64,000 nt of DNA from the NCBI RefSeq assembly GCF_900184945.1, contig NZ_FXYF01000014.1:1-64000 (forward strand). Reading direction: 5' to 3'. The notes beneath the pieces are model-generated. The model worked only from the letters and a program-made list of their open reading frames with translations, ran no database searches and was not told where the DNA came from. This document shows, piece after piece, positions 43,504 to 51,668 of the stretch (the stretch's first letter is position 1; every line of letters begins with the position of its first letter). This DNA comes from Antarctobacter aquimaris (GTDB lineage: Bacteria > Pseudomonadota > Alphaproteobacteria > Rhodobacterales > Rhodobacteraceae). Both the position numbers and the translations under genes were made by a program.

Positions 43504-44297
43504 TATTTCTTGTCCTCCGGACTACGCAGCAGAAGCTGGGCCAATATGATCAGCGTCATCGAGCTGAGAAAGGCGAGAGAGCCGATGGCATTGATGCGCG
43601 GGCTGACCTGACCTTGCAGGAAGCCAAGGATTTTCACGGGCAGCGTCTCGTTGAGACCCGAGACGAACCAGGCAACCGCGAATTCATCGAAGGAGACGGC
43701 CATGGTGATGAACAATGCCGCAAAGATCGACGGCTTGGCGAAGGGGATGATGACGTAGCGCAGGGTCTGCCATTGGTTGCCGCCCATGTTCCAGGACGCG
43801 GCTTCGAGATCGGGATCCATCTGCGACAGGCGCAGCCGGATGATGGCCATCGCGAACGGGCTGCACATCACCCCATGCGCGATGATGACCGAAATCGTCG
43901 TGCCGGACAGGTTCACGCGGCTCAGGAAGGCCAGCATTGCCAGACCCATGATCACGACGGGAATGGTCGGCGGCAGGAGTGCGAGCGCAAGGTAAAAGGA
44001 TTTGCCGGTGAAGTTGTAGCGGAAGTCCGTGTAGGCCCCGCCAAAGCCCAGCAGGGTGGCGATGACGGCGACCGTCAGGCCCACGACCACGGTATTGGCA
44101 AAGCCCTGCCAGACCAGCGGATCCTCCCAGATCAGGCGATACCATTCGGTCGAGAACTCGCCCAGCGGGAGCGACGGAAACCTGTCGGAGTTGAGCGAAA
44201 AGACAAAGCTTCCGGCGATCGGCGCAAAGATGAACAGCAGGCAAAGCGCGATATGCAGCTTCAGCAGGCCGTTGATGATGCGGTTTTCGTTCCCCAT
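43503..44297 (-). CDS. ABC transporter permease, PotC type
   Basis: A 264-residue membrane protein with about six helices. The EAA-type loop reads DPDLEAASWNMGGNQWQTLRYVIIP, the coupling site for the ATPase; WYRLIWEDPLVWQGFANTVV is typical of PotC/AfuB-like permeases. ATG 44297 is chosen because it follows the stop of the other permease by one base and homology begins there. It is one of two permeases of the presumed creatinine importer. Confidence 0.88.
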   Translation of the reverse strand: MGNENRIINGLLKLHIALCLLFIFAPIAGSFVFSLNSDRFPSLPLGEFSTEWYRLIWEDPLVWQGFANTVVVGLTVAVIATLLGFGGAYTDFRYNFTGKSFYLALALLPPTIPVVIMGLAMLAFLSRVNLSGTTISVIIAHGVMCSPFAMAIIRLRLSQMDPDLEAASWNMGGNQWQTLRYVIIPFAKPSIFAALFITMAVSFDEFAVAWFVSGLNETLPVKILGFLQGQVSPRINAIGSLAFLSSMTLIILAQLLLRSPEDKK

Positions 44298-44298
44298 C

Positions 44299-45144
44299 TT
44301 ATTTTCCCCGCTCTTTGTAGGCATAGGTGATCGCCGCAAAGGCAGCGGTGAGCAACGTGATGATCATCATGATCGCAACCACCGCGGCGCGGGGCCATTG
44401 CTGGCCGGATTTGGTGAAATCGGTGATCATGATCGACAGGGTCGGAGGATTGCCGCCGCCCAGGTAGAGCGGGCTGACGAAGTCGCCGAAACTGAGGATG
44501 AAGGCAAACAGCGCCGCGATGACAAGGCCCACCTTGGCCGATGGCACGATGACGGCGAAAACCGTCCGCAGCCGTCCGCAGCGCAGGTTGTGCGCGGCCT
44601 CGATCAGATCGCGGTTGACGAAATTCAGGCTGAACGTCTGCAACAGAATGACCAGGGGCAGCGTCAGGGTGATCATACCCACGATGATGCCGAAGGCATT
44701 GTTTAGCATCGGGAATGGCCCAAGCCCGAGATACCCGAAGGCTGCGTTCACGATGCCCGCGTCGGACAGAAACACCTGAAGCGAGTACACCCGGACAAGA
44801 TAGCTGGTGAAGAACGGGATGATCAGGATGAAGACCATCCAGCGCTTGGCTTTCTCGCCCATCTTGAAGGAGATCGCATAGGACGCCGGAAAGGCGATGA
44901 TGCTGGTGATCGCAGCAGCCGCAGTGGCAAGCACCATCGTGCGGAAATATGCGTCCCAGAACACACCGCGTGTGAGAACGCGTTCCCAGTTGCCAAAGCT
45001 CAGATCGGGCTGCATCTGAAAGTTGCGCACGGTCCAGAAACTGATCGCGACCAGAAACAGGAGCGGAAACAGAAAGAACACCAACTGCCAGATCAGCAGT
45101 GGCATCGACAAGATCAATGAGAAAAGTGTCGGTCGCTTTGTCAT
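44299..45144 (-). CDS. ABC transporter permease, PotB type
   Basis: A 281-residue protein with about six helices (LILSMPLLIWQLVFFLFPLLFLVAIS first) and the EAA loop DLIEAAHNLRCGRLRTVFAVIVP. It pairs with the PotC-type permease downstream. The ATG at 45144 has GGA 6 bases upstream; ATG 45156 is in frame but lacks a good ribosome-binding site. It follows the binding-protein gene by about 70 bases. Confidence 0.88.
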   Translation of the reverse strand: MTKRPTLFSLILSMPLLIWQLVFFLFPLLFLVAISFWTVRNFQMQPDLSFGNWERVLTRGVFWDAYFRTMVLATAAAAITSIIAFPASYAISFKMGEKAKRWMVFILIIPFFTSYLVRVYSLQVFLSDAGIVNAAFGYLGLGPFPMLNNAFGIIVGMITLTLPLVILLQTFSLNFVNRDLIEAAHNLRCGRLRTVFAVIVPSAKVGLVIAALFAFILSFGDFVSPLYLGGGNPPTLSIMITDFTKSGQQWPRAAVVAIMMIITLLTAAFAAITYAYKERGK

Positions 45145-45217
45145 ATCAGATCCCATGGGTCTGCTGTCGGGATGCAGATCGGGGCGCGATCATGCCGCGC
45201 CCCGAAATGCCAGCGCC

Positions 45218-46336
45218 TTATGCGCCCTTGTAGTCGGACCAGAAGTCGTTCCAGTCCTCGAGGCTCTGCTGAACCGGAAGCTGACGGTACTGGATCAGCC
45301 CTTCGCGGATCATGTCCATCGCATTGCGCTGTCCCAGCACCATGTTCTGGCGTTTTGCCTCGGCCGGGTTTGTCTCGTTCAGCACTTTCCATCCAGCCTC
45401 CGAGGGCACGATGGCCGGATAGGCCGCCATGTCTGCGGATTTCGCCTGGCCTGCCGGCGAGGTGATGTACTGGATCCACTTCTTGGCCATCTCCTGCTTT
45501 TGCGAGCCCTTGCCGATCGAGAAGCTCTCGGTCCACTGCAAGCCGCCTTCCTTCGGAATGACACTGCGCACCGGGCTGCCGTTCTTTTCCAGCGTCCCGG
45601 TGATCCAGTCACCGATCCCTGCAAAAGCCAGCATCTGGCCGTTGTTCAGCGACGAGAAGGTGCCGCCATAGTCGAAGAAGCCGCCCGCCTGCCGGCGCAG
45701 GCCCATGGTGTGCGCCTGCACCTTTTCCCAGGCTGCTTCGTCGATGTCGTAGGGCGATGCATTGCCGACATGCAGGCTCATCTGACCGAGGTTGGGCAGG
45801 TGCCAGTCGAAGTGGCCGAGCTTGCCGGTCAGCCGATCGTCGGCAAAGAGATCGTAGCTGGACGCCTCTTCTTCGGTGAACGCATCCGTGTTGTAGGCCA
45901 CGCCGAGGAACCCGAACCGGGTGATGACGGAGTAGAGCTTGTCATCCTGCCAGTGGCCGGGGAATTTCTGGAACTCGGGGAAGAAGTCGTCAAAGGCGTA
46001 GTCGGCCGGGTCAAGCTCTTCGATATAGCCCGCAGCGTTCAGCTGCTGCACATATTCGCCGTCCGACAGGATCACGTCGAAGGTGCCGACGGGGGACTGC
46101 GCGATCAGGCCCAGCATGTTGTCGCCGCCGGTGTAGTACTTCGGCACGAATTTGACGTTGTTGGCCTCTTCGAATTCGCCAACGATATCGGGCTCTGCGT
46201 GGCCGTACCAGGCAAGCATGGACAGTTCCGTCGTCTGCGCCGCGGCGCGGATGGACAGAAAGGGCGTGGTCAAAGCCGCGGCACCGGTCATCTTCAACAG
46301 ACTGCGGCGGCTGGGGCGGATCAGGGTGGAAGTCAT
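45218..46336 (-). CDS. PotD-type periplasmic binding protein (candidate creatinine-binding)
   Basis: A 372-residue protein. The twin-arginine signal is RPSRRSLLKMTGAAALTTPF, with cleavage probably after IRAAA. The mature part is of the extracellular solute-binding family 1/PotD fold (LSMLAWYGHAEPDIVGEFEE, FDVILSDGEYVQQLNAAGYI, FGFLGVAYNTDAFTEEEA). The ATG at 46336 has AAGGAG upstream. The gene lies 41 bases after creatininase, so creatinine or creatine is the leading ligand candidate. Acidic polyamine-binding residues are not obvious. Confidence 0.88.
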   Translation of the reverse strand: MTSTLIRPSRRSLLKMTGAAALTTPFLSIRAAAQTTELSMLAWYGHAEPDIVGEFEEANNVKFVPKYYTGGDNMLGLIAQSPVGTFDVILSDGEYVQQLNAAGYIEELDPADYAFDDFFPEFQKFPGHWQDDKLYSVITRFGFLGVAYNTDAFTEEEASSYDLFADDRLTGKLGHFDWHLPNLGQMSLHVGNASPYDIDEAAWEKVQAHTMGLRRQAGGFFDYGGTFSSLNNGQMLAFAGIGDWITGTLEKNGSPVRSVIPKEGGLQWTESFSIGKGSQKQEMAKKWIQYITSPAGQAKSADMAAYPAIVPSEAGWKVLNETNPAEAKRQNMVLGQRNAMDMIREGLIQYRQLPVQQSLEDWNDFWSDYKGA

Positions 46337-46377
46337 CGGGCTACTCCTTGTTGGGATGGTTTCTTGGGGCGGGACGA

Positions 46378-47181
46378 TCAGTTTGTCTTTGCCAGAGCGG
46401 CGGGCAAACCGAACTCTGCCTTGAGCGCTTCGGCGATTCCTCTGGTGCAGACATCCAGCAGGATATCGCCCTTTTCGGCGGTCGCCTCCTTGGGCGAGGA
46501 CAGCGTGCCGCTTGCCGGCGTCCATTCCGGCTTGGCCGGGTAGACGTCATAGGGCGGGAACGTCGCCGGGGCGTGTTCGACCGCGTCCTGAAGGGACACG
46601 AGATCGGGGTGCAGGCGCAGCATGAGAGACGTTTCCAGAACGCCGCCATGTTCGATGTCCCACCCGAGAAAGCCGTTGGGATACAGCTTTTCGATCGAGG
46701 CCTGGTCCACGAAGTCCCAATAGGACAGGACCACGACCTTTACGTCGTGGATGTCGCCCCAGTCGAGTTCGCGCAAGGCAAGGTCGATCGCTTCGGTGAT
46801 GAACCAGGAATTTTCGAAATGGCCATTGACGATGCACAGGTTGCGCACGCCATGGCGCACGAATTCCTTTACCACGTCCTTGAGGGCATTCACGAGGGTT
46901 GCACCGTCAAGGCTGGTAGTGCCCGGAAAGAAGTTCCCGCCGCCTGACTTCTGGTGCGATTTGTAACCATAAGTGAAGGGCGGCGCGACAAGCGCCCCAA
47001 CCTGCCGGGCAACGCGGCGCGCGAATTCGGTCGGCAGGAGCACATCGACATGCATTGGCATATGATGGCCGTGTTGTTCCATGGATCCGAGCGGGATCAG
47101 GACCGGCACATCGCCGTTCTGCACCCGCTTCTGATAGTCGGGCCAAGGCATTTCGGCGGCGAAAACGGTCGAATGTGACAT
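46378..47181 (-). CDS. crnA: creatininase (creatinine amidohydrolase)
   Basis: A 267-residue protein. It matches Pseudomonas creatininase along its length as I remember it: SMEQHGHHMPMHVDVLLPT, YGYKSHQKSGGGNFFPGTTS, and VVVLSYWDF, GWDIEHGG. The two-metal-site residues are all present and offset by one: Glu35, His37, Asp46, His121 and Glu123. It reversibly opens creatinine to creatine. ATG 47181 has AGGGGA upstream; in-frame codons to 47289 lie in the LysR promoter region. It is the first gene of an operon with an ABC importer and is divergent from a LysR gene. Confidence 0.95.
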   Translation of the reverse strand: MSHSTVFAAEMPWPDYQKRVQNGDVPVLIPLGSMEQHGHHMPMHVDVLLPTEFARRVARQVGALVAPPFTYGYKSHQKSGGGNFFPGTTSLDGATLVNALKDVVKEFVRHGVRNLCIVNGHFENSWFITEAIDLALRELDWGDIHDVKVVVLSYWDFVDQASIEKLYPNGFLGWDIEHGGVLETSLMLRLHPDLVSLQDAVEHAPATFPPYDVYPAKPEWTPASGTLSSPKEATAEKGDILLDVCTRGIAEALKAEFGLPAALAKTN

Positions 47182-47272
47182 TGCGTCCCCTACGTCTGAA
47201 GATCGTCTGACTCTAGGGCAGCTTGCCTTTTCCCGGAAATTCATAGTAACAATGTCTGGATAAGGAACGTTA
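47182..47272. promoter_or_regulatory. divergent promoter region, creatininase operon / lysR
   Basis: A 91-base gap between divergent starts, with an AT-rich centre (TTCATAGTAACAATGTC at about 47241-47257). This is the usual place for a LysR operator. CATAGTAACAATG is a candidate core with outer CAT...ATG symmetry; the exact box is not certain. Confidence 0.45.
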
Positions 47273-48172
47273 ATGACGCGCAAGTTCACGAACCTTCAAA
47301 CCGACCTGCTGCGGACCTTCGTGACCGTTGTCGACCTGCGCAATTATACCGAAACCGGAAACGTTCTTGGCCGGACGCAGCCGGCGATATCCTTGCAGAT
47401 CAAGCGCCTCGAAGAGATTGTCGGCGCCAAACTGATCAAGCATGAGGGCAAGCAGGTTGAGCTGACACCGGACGGGCAGACCCTTCTGGGCTACGCACGC
47501 GAGATGCTGCGTCTCAATGACCGGGCCGTCGCGAACCTGCATCAGACAACCGCCCACGGAACACTCACAATCGGTTTGCCGGTCGATTATTCCATCGATT
47601 TCTTCCAGAGCATCATTGCCAGGTTCTCCCGCGAGAACCCGGCTGTCTCGCTCGACATCCGTTGCGATCGAAGCCGAGAGCTGCTCGCGGCCCTTCAAGT
47701 TGACGATCTCGACATGACCATCGCAATCACGGACGAGATGCCGGCACCCCATGTGTCCCTGTTCTGGTCGGAACGCCCGGTCTGGGTCTGCGCCCGCAAA
47801 CACACGATCGATCCAGACAGGCCGCTCAGAGTGATCGCGCATCCCGATGGCTGTTTCTATCGCAGGCGCATGATCGACGCGCTGAATGCCGAAGGTCGCG
47901 ATTGGCGCGTGTCGTTCGAAAGCCTGGGGGTTGCAGCGCTCCAGAAGGCAGTTCTGGACGGCATGGGCGTCACCGCGCTGACAAAGAAGACGTTGCTGCC
48001 GGGCATGCGGGTCCTGACCCCAAGCGAGGGCTTCCCGTTGCTGTCGAACATCCACATCGGGCTGTTTTACAAGCACGTCAAGTTGTCCGATGCCGCGCTC
48101 AAGTTGATCGAACAGATCACGGAGGACGTGTCGAGCTTTCAGCTGCCGACACGCACTCGTTCCGGCCCCTAG
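47273..48172 (+). CDS. LysR-family regulator of the creatinine/creatine genes
   Basis: A 299-residue protein with the N-terminal helix-turn-helix LLRTFVTVVDLRNYTETGNV and RTQPAISLQIKRLEEIVGAK. The effector domain starts at LTIGLPVDYSIDFFQSI. It is divergent from the creatininase-ABC operon and directly upstream of creatinase, so it most likely controls both in response to creatinine or creatine. It belongs to a general LysR branch; the ligand assignment is inferred. Confidence 0.87.
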   Translation: MTRKFTNLQTDLLRTFVTVVDLRNYTETGNVLGRTQPAISLQIKRLEEIVGAKLIKHEGKQVELTPDGQTLLGYAREMLRLNDRAVANLHQTTAHGTLTIGLPVDYSIDFFQSIIARFSRENPAVSLDIRCDRSRELLAALQVDDLDMTIAITDEMPAPHVSLFWSERPVWVCARKHTIDPDRPLRVIAHPDGCFYRRRMIDALNAEGRDWRVSFESLGVAALQKAVLDGMGVTALTKKTLLPGMRVLTPSEGFPLLSNIHIGLFYKHVKLSDAALKLIEQITEDVSSFQLPTRTRSGP

Positions 48173-48290
48173 CCCTGCGCACCCAGCTGAATTTGGAATC
48201 CTTATGATGGGATGACAGCAATTAATTTTTTTCCGCCTCGGCCCGCTGCTACGCAGATGAAGTCACCGTTAGCAGAGAGGGTTTTCGACA

Positions 48291-49502
48291 ATGGACGACA
48301 TGCTCCACGTCATGGAATGGCACAACGGCGAGAAGGAGTTTTCGCCCTTTTCGGATAAGGAAATGGCCCGCCGCCAGAACGAGCTGCGCGCCTGGATGAG
48401 CAAGAACGATGTCGATGCATCGCTCTTCACCTCCTATCACTGCATCAACTACTACAGCGGATGGCTGTACTGCTATTTCGGCCGCAAGTACGGCATGGTC
48501 ATCGACCAGAAGAACGCGACGACCATCTCCGCAGGCATCGACGGCGGCCAGCCGTTCCGCCGCAGCTTTGGCAACAACATCACCTACACCGACTGGCGTC
48601 GTGACAATTTCTACCGCGCGATCAAGCAATTGACGCCCGGCGCCAAGCGTATCGGCATCGAATTCGACCACGTGTCGCTGGAATACCGCCAGTTGTTGCA
48701 GGATGCCCTGCCGGGCGTCGAGTTTGTCGATGTCGGCCAGCCGGCCATGTGGATGCGGACGATCAAGTCGGCCGAGGAAATCAAGCTGATCAAGGAAGGC
48801 GCGCGCGTCGCCGACGTCGGCGGTGCGGCGGTTGCCGCCGCGGTCAAGGCCGGTGTTCCCGAGCACGAAGTCGCCATTGCCGGCACCAATGCGATGATCC
48901 GCGAGATCGCCAACTCCTTCCCGTTCGTTGAATTGATGGACACCTGGACCTGGTTCCAGTCCGGCATCAACACCGACGGCGCGCACAACCCGGTGACCAA
49001 CAAGAAAGTGCAATCGGGCGAGATCCTCAGCCTCAACACTTTCCCGATGATCTTCGGCTACTACACCGCGCTGGAACGGACCCTGTTCTGCGACCATGTG
49101 GATGACGCCAGCCTCGACATCTGGGAAAAGAACGTCAAGGTTCACGTGCGTGGTCTGGAGCTGATCAAGCCCGGCGCCCGTTGCATGGATATCGCGATCG
49201 AGCTCAACGAGATGTATCGCGAGTGGGATCTGCTGAAGTATCGCTCGTTCGGTTACGGGCACAGCTTTGGTGTCCTGAGCCATTACTATGGCCGTGAGGC
49301 CGGTGTCGAACTTCGCGAAGACATCGAGACGGTGCTCAAGCCCGGTATGGTCGTCTCCATGGAGCCCATGGTCATGATCCCGGAAGGCAAGCCCGGCGCC
49401 GGCGGTTACCGCGAGCATGACATCCTGGTCATCGGAGAGGACAAGGTCGAGAACATCACCGGCTTCCCCTTCGGCCCCGAGCACAATGTCATCAAGAACT
49501 GA
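48291..49502 (+). CDS. creA: creatinase (creatine amidinohydrolase)
   Basis: A 403-residue M24 'pita-bread' protein. It matches Pseudomonas creatinase so closely that active-site numbering coincides: His232 (GINTDGAHNPVT), Glu262 (YTALERTLF), Arg335 (SHYYGREAG) and Glu358 (VVSMEPMVM). The N-terminal FTSYHCINYYSGWLYC and C-terminal GAGGYREHDILVIGE also fit. It hydrolyses creatine to sarcosine and urea and needs no metal, unlike peptidases of the fold. Sarcosine goes to the soxBDAG genes. No urease is in the window. The ATG follows an AGAGAGG ribosome-binding site. Confidence 0.97.
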   Translation: MDDMLHVMEWHNGEKEFSPFSDKEMARRQNELRAWMSKNDVDASLFTSYHCINYYSGWLYCYFGRKYGMVIDQKNATTISAGIDGGQPFRRSFGNNITYTDWRRDNFYRAIKQLTPGAKRIGIEFDHVSLEYRQLLQDALPGVEFVDVGQPAMWMRTIKSAEEIKLIKEGARVADVGGAAVAAAVKAGVPEHEVAIAGTNAMIREIANSFPFVELMDTWTWFQSGINTDGAHNPVTNKKVQSGEILSLNTFPMIFGYYTALERTLFCDHVDDASLDIWEKNVKVHVRGLELIKPGARCMDIAIELNEMYREWDLLKYRSFGYGHSFGVLSHYYGREAGVELREDIETVLKPGMVVSMEPMVMIPEGKPGAGGYREHDILVIGEDKVENITGFPFGPEHNVIKN

Positions 49503-49536
49503 GGTCAGCGCTCTCTCTGTAGCGAACAATATTGCC

Positions 49537-49668
49537 ATGATCTGCGCCCTGGTGGTGCTGGTCATGGCGGTAGCCCTGCTGTCGCGGGAAACCCGAAAGC
49601 AGGGCTATTCCGTGATCGTGCGTGGGGCGGGAACACCCATCTTCATTGAAACGACCGGCGGCGACTAG
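49537..49668 (+). CDS. possible 43-residue membrane peptide
   Basis: ATG at 49537, stop TAG at 49668, 34 bases after creatinase. It begins MICALVVLVMAVALLSRETR: one hydrophobic helix, a basic turn, then a beta-like tail ending TTGGD. There is no ribosome-binding site, and the frame is open further upstream without a start. Treat it as tentative; it may be a remnant. Confidence 0.3.
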   Translation: MICALVVLVMAVALLSRETRKQGYSVIVRGAGTPIFIETTGGD

Positions 49669-49761
49669 TCTGGCTGGACAGAATCGCCGACTTTGCCGTT
49701 TCGTTGTCTGACGACACTGGCCGTCAGACAACTTCAGTCCTTTTGGGAACCGGACAAGGCA

Positions 49762-50349
49762 ATGCGCAACCAAGCTTTACAAGAGTTTCTAGACGCGGCA
49801 AGAGCAGCCTATTCCCACTGCGCCCGTGATCCGAAATCCATCGCTTTGCTTGAACGGGTTTTTTCCACCCTCGAGGTCCCGGCCCAGGGAACGCAACCCG
49901 ACAGTGGCCGGCTTCCGGTCTGCCGGTATCTTCCGGATATCACGGAGCCTTCAGACCATGACGCTCCTGAACTTCGACAGGTGATGCAGGCTTTCAGGGG
50001 CATTGAGCCGGCGCTCCGGTGGCGCCGCCGCCAGGGAAGTTGCAGCGGTGCAAGCGAAGGCTTTGCCGAGAGCCATGCCAATGCGATGATTGTCGGCCCT
50101 GACGGCCTTGAGCCGCGTGACGACGTCTGGCTGGGCGTGTCGCTTCTGGGGCCGAACGTGCAGTATCCCGATCACAGGCACCCACCCGAAGAAGTCTATC
50201 TTGTCATGAGCCCAGGTGACTTTCGGCAGGGTCTCAACGCATGGGTCCATGTGGCAAGAGGGGAAACCCACTACAACCCGCACAATATCGTGCACGCCAT
50301 GCGGTCCGCTGACCGCCCGCTCCTCGCTTTCTGGGCGCTGAAGGAATAG
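49762..50349 (+). CDS. DMSP-lyase-like cupin (DddQ/DLL family)
   Basis: A 195-residue protein. The C-terminal cupin has YPDHRHPPEEVYLVMSPGDF with His138, His140, Glu144 and Tyr146, and ETHYNPHNIVHAMRS with His178: the metal ligands of DddQ-type dimethylsulfoniopropionate lyases. The length and the helical N-terminus (DAARAAYSHCARDPKSIALL) also fit. True DddQ cleaves DMSP to acrylate and DMS. The wider DLL family has other or unknown activities, and no acrylate genes are near. ATG 49762 has AAGG upstream. It could act on another onium compound. Confidence 0.75.
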   Translation: MRNQALQEFLDAARAAYSHCARDPKSIALLERVFSTLEVPAQGTQPDSGRLPVCRYLPDITEPSDHDAPELRQVMQAFRGIEPALRWRRRQGSCSGASEGFAESHANAMIVGPDGLEPRDDVWLGVSLLGPNVQYPDHRHPPEEVYLVMSPGDFRQGLNAWVHVARGETHYNPHNIVHAMRSADRPLLAFWALKE

Positions 50350-50587
50350 TCGGGGCACCGGGGACGCACTGCTTGCCGAGATGGAAAACACGCTCATTCG
50401 CACACCCGATCCCGCACGCGATTCCTGCCAATCGGTTCGGGGTCTTGCGATCGGTCGCCATCGGCGGGTCCAGGAAGAACGCTTCGGTCTCGAATGTCCG
50501 GGTGTTCCGACAGGGTCGTTTCAATGCCCGCCAATGCGTGGCCTTGTCCTGCCTGGCGCTTTGAGCCGCTGAACGAAAGGGATGCAG

Positions 50588-51628
50588 ATGTTTCTGAAGA
50601 ACGCCTGGTACGTCGCCGCCTGGGATCATGAGATCACCCGCGACTTGCAGCAGATCGTGGTGCTTGGCGAAAAGATCTGCGTGTTTCGCACCGAGGCAGG
50701 TGACCTGGTCGCGCTTGAAGACGCCTGCCCGCACCGCAAGCTGCCTCTGTCCAAGGGACGGATCAAGGGCGACACGGTCGAATGCGGCTATCATGGGCTG
50801 ACGTTCAATTGCGTCGGCCAATGCGTCTGGGCCCCCGGTTCCGGCGGCATCCCCTCCAACGCCAAGGTGCACGCCTACCCCTTGCATGAAGAATACGGGC
50901 TGGTCTGGATCTGGATGGGCAACCCCGCGCTGGCCGATCCGTCGGATATCTTCGAAATCGAGAACTATGGCGATCCCGCATGGGGCATGAACCGCGGTGC
51001 CGCGATGGAGCTGGACTGCAACTATCTGCTGATGTGCGACAACCTTCTGGACCCGACCCATGTCGCCTGGGTTCACCAAAGCAGCTTTGCCACCGATGCC
51101 ACGAAGAACACGCCGCTGCGCATCACGAAAACCGATGACGGGGTCATCGTTCACCGCTGGATGATGGATCACGAACCGGCCCCCTTCTACAAGAAGATCG
51201 TGGAGTTCGAAGGCAACTGCGACCGCTTGCAGCACTACGAGGTGCGCTACCCCTCACACGCGCTGATCAAGGCGGTGTTCACGCCAGCGGGCACGGGCGG
51301 CCCGGATGGGCCGTTGCACGAGAAGACGTTCATCATGGACAGCTACAATTTCATGACGCCGACAACAGAAAGCCAGACCCGCTATTACTGGTTCCAGCTG
51401 CGCAACATCCGGCCCGAGGACCAGGCCCTGTCCAGGATGATGAGCGAGGATGTGCAGCACGCCTTTGAAGAAGACCGGGACGTGTTGAACGAGGTGCAAA
51501 AGGGTATGGCCAACAAATCCTCTCCGCATATCGACCTGCCGATTGACGGCGGGCAGCTGCGCTTCCGGCGGCAACTGCAGTCGATGATCAACGAAGAACA
51601 GAAGGTCGACCGACAGATGGCTGAATAG
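50588..51628 (+). CDS. VanA-type Rieske oxygenase, catalytic component
   Basis: A 346-residue protein with the Rieske centre CPHRKLPLSKGRIKGDTVEC followed by GYHG (C-x-H...C-x2-H) and the mononuclear iron site NLLDPTHVAWVHQS. Length and arrangement are those of vanillate O-demethylase/carnitine oxygenase-like enzymes, which demethylate or hydroxylate using a separate reductase. No reductase gene is in the window. Followed 40 bases later by a PhyH-type dioxygenase. The ATG at 50588 has AAAGGG 6 bases upstream. The substrate is unknown; an N-methyl or O-methyl compound is likely. Confidence 0.88.
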   Translation: MFLKNAWYVAAWDHEITRDLQQIVVLGEKICVFRTEAGDLVALEDACPHRKLPLSKGRIKGDTVECGYHGLTFNCVGQCVWAPGSGGIPSNAKVHAYPLHEEYGLVWIWMGNPALADPSDIFEIENYGDPAWGMNRGAAMELDCNYLLMCDNLLDPTHVAWVHQSSFATDATKNTPLRITKTDDGVIVHRWMMDHEPAPFYKKIVEFEGNCDRLQHYEVRYPSHALIKAVFTPAGTGGPDGPLHEKTFIMDSYNFMTPTTESQTRYYWFQLRNIRPEDQALSRMMSEDVQHAFEEDRDVLNEVQKGMANKSSPHIDLPIDGGQLRFRRQLQSMINEEQKVDRQMAE

Positions 51629-51668
51629 CCCCGACCCCGGCCAGGCAACAACCGAAAGATACAGCACC

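Noticed and set aside
44555-44585. Short direct repeat CCGTCCGCAG inside the permease gene
   Set aside because: It encodes an ordinary part of the EAA-loop region and is too short to mean anything by itself.
49762-50349. Firm naming of the cupin as dddQ
   Set aside because: Ligand residues fit, but the wider family includes proteins without DMSP lyase activity and the neighbourhood has no acrylate genes.
50588-51628. Rieske protein as glycine betaine demethylase (GbcA)
   Set aside because: The sequence follows the VanA-type branch, and no gbcB-like reductase is present.
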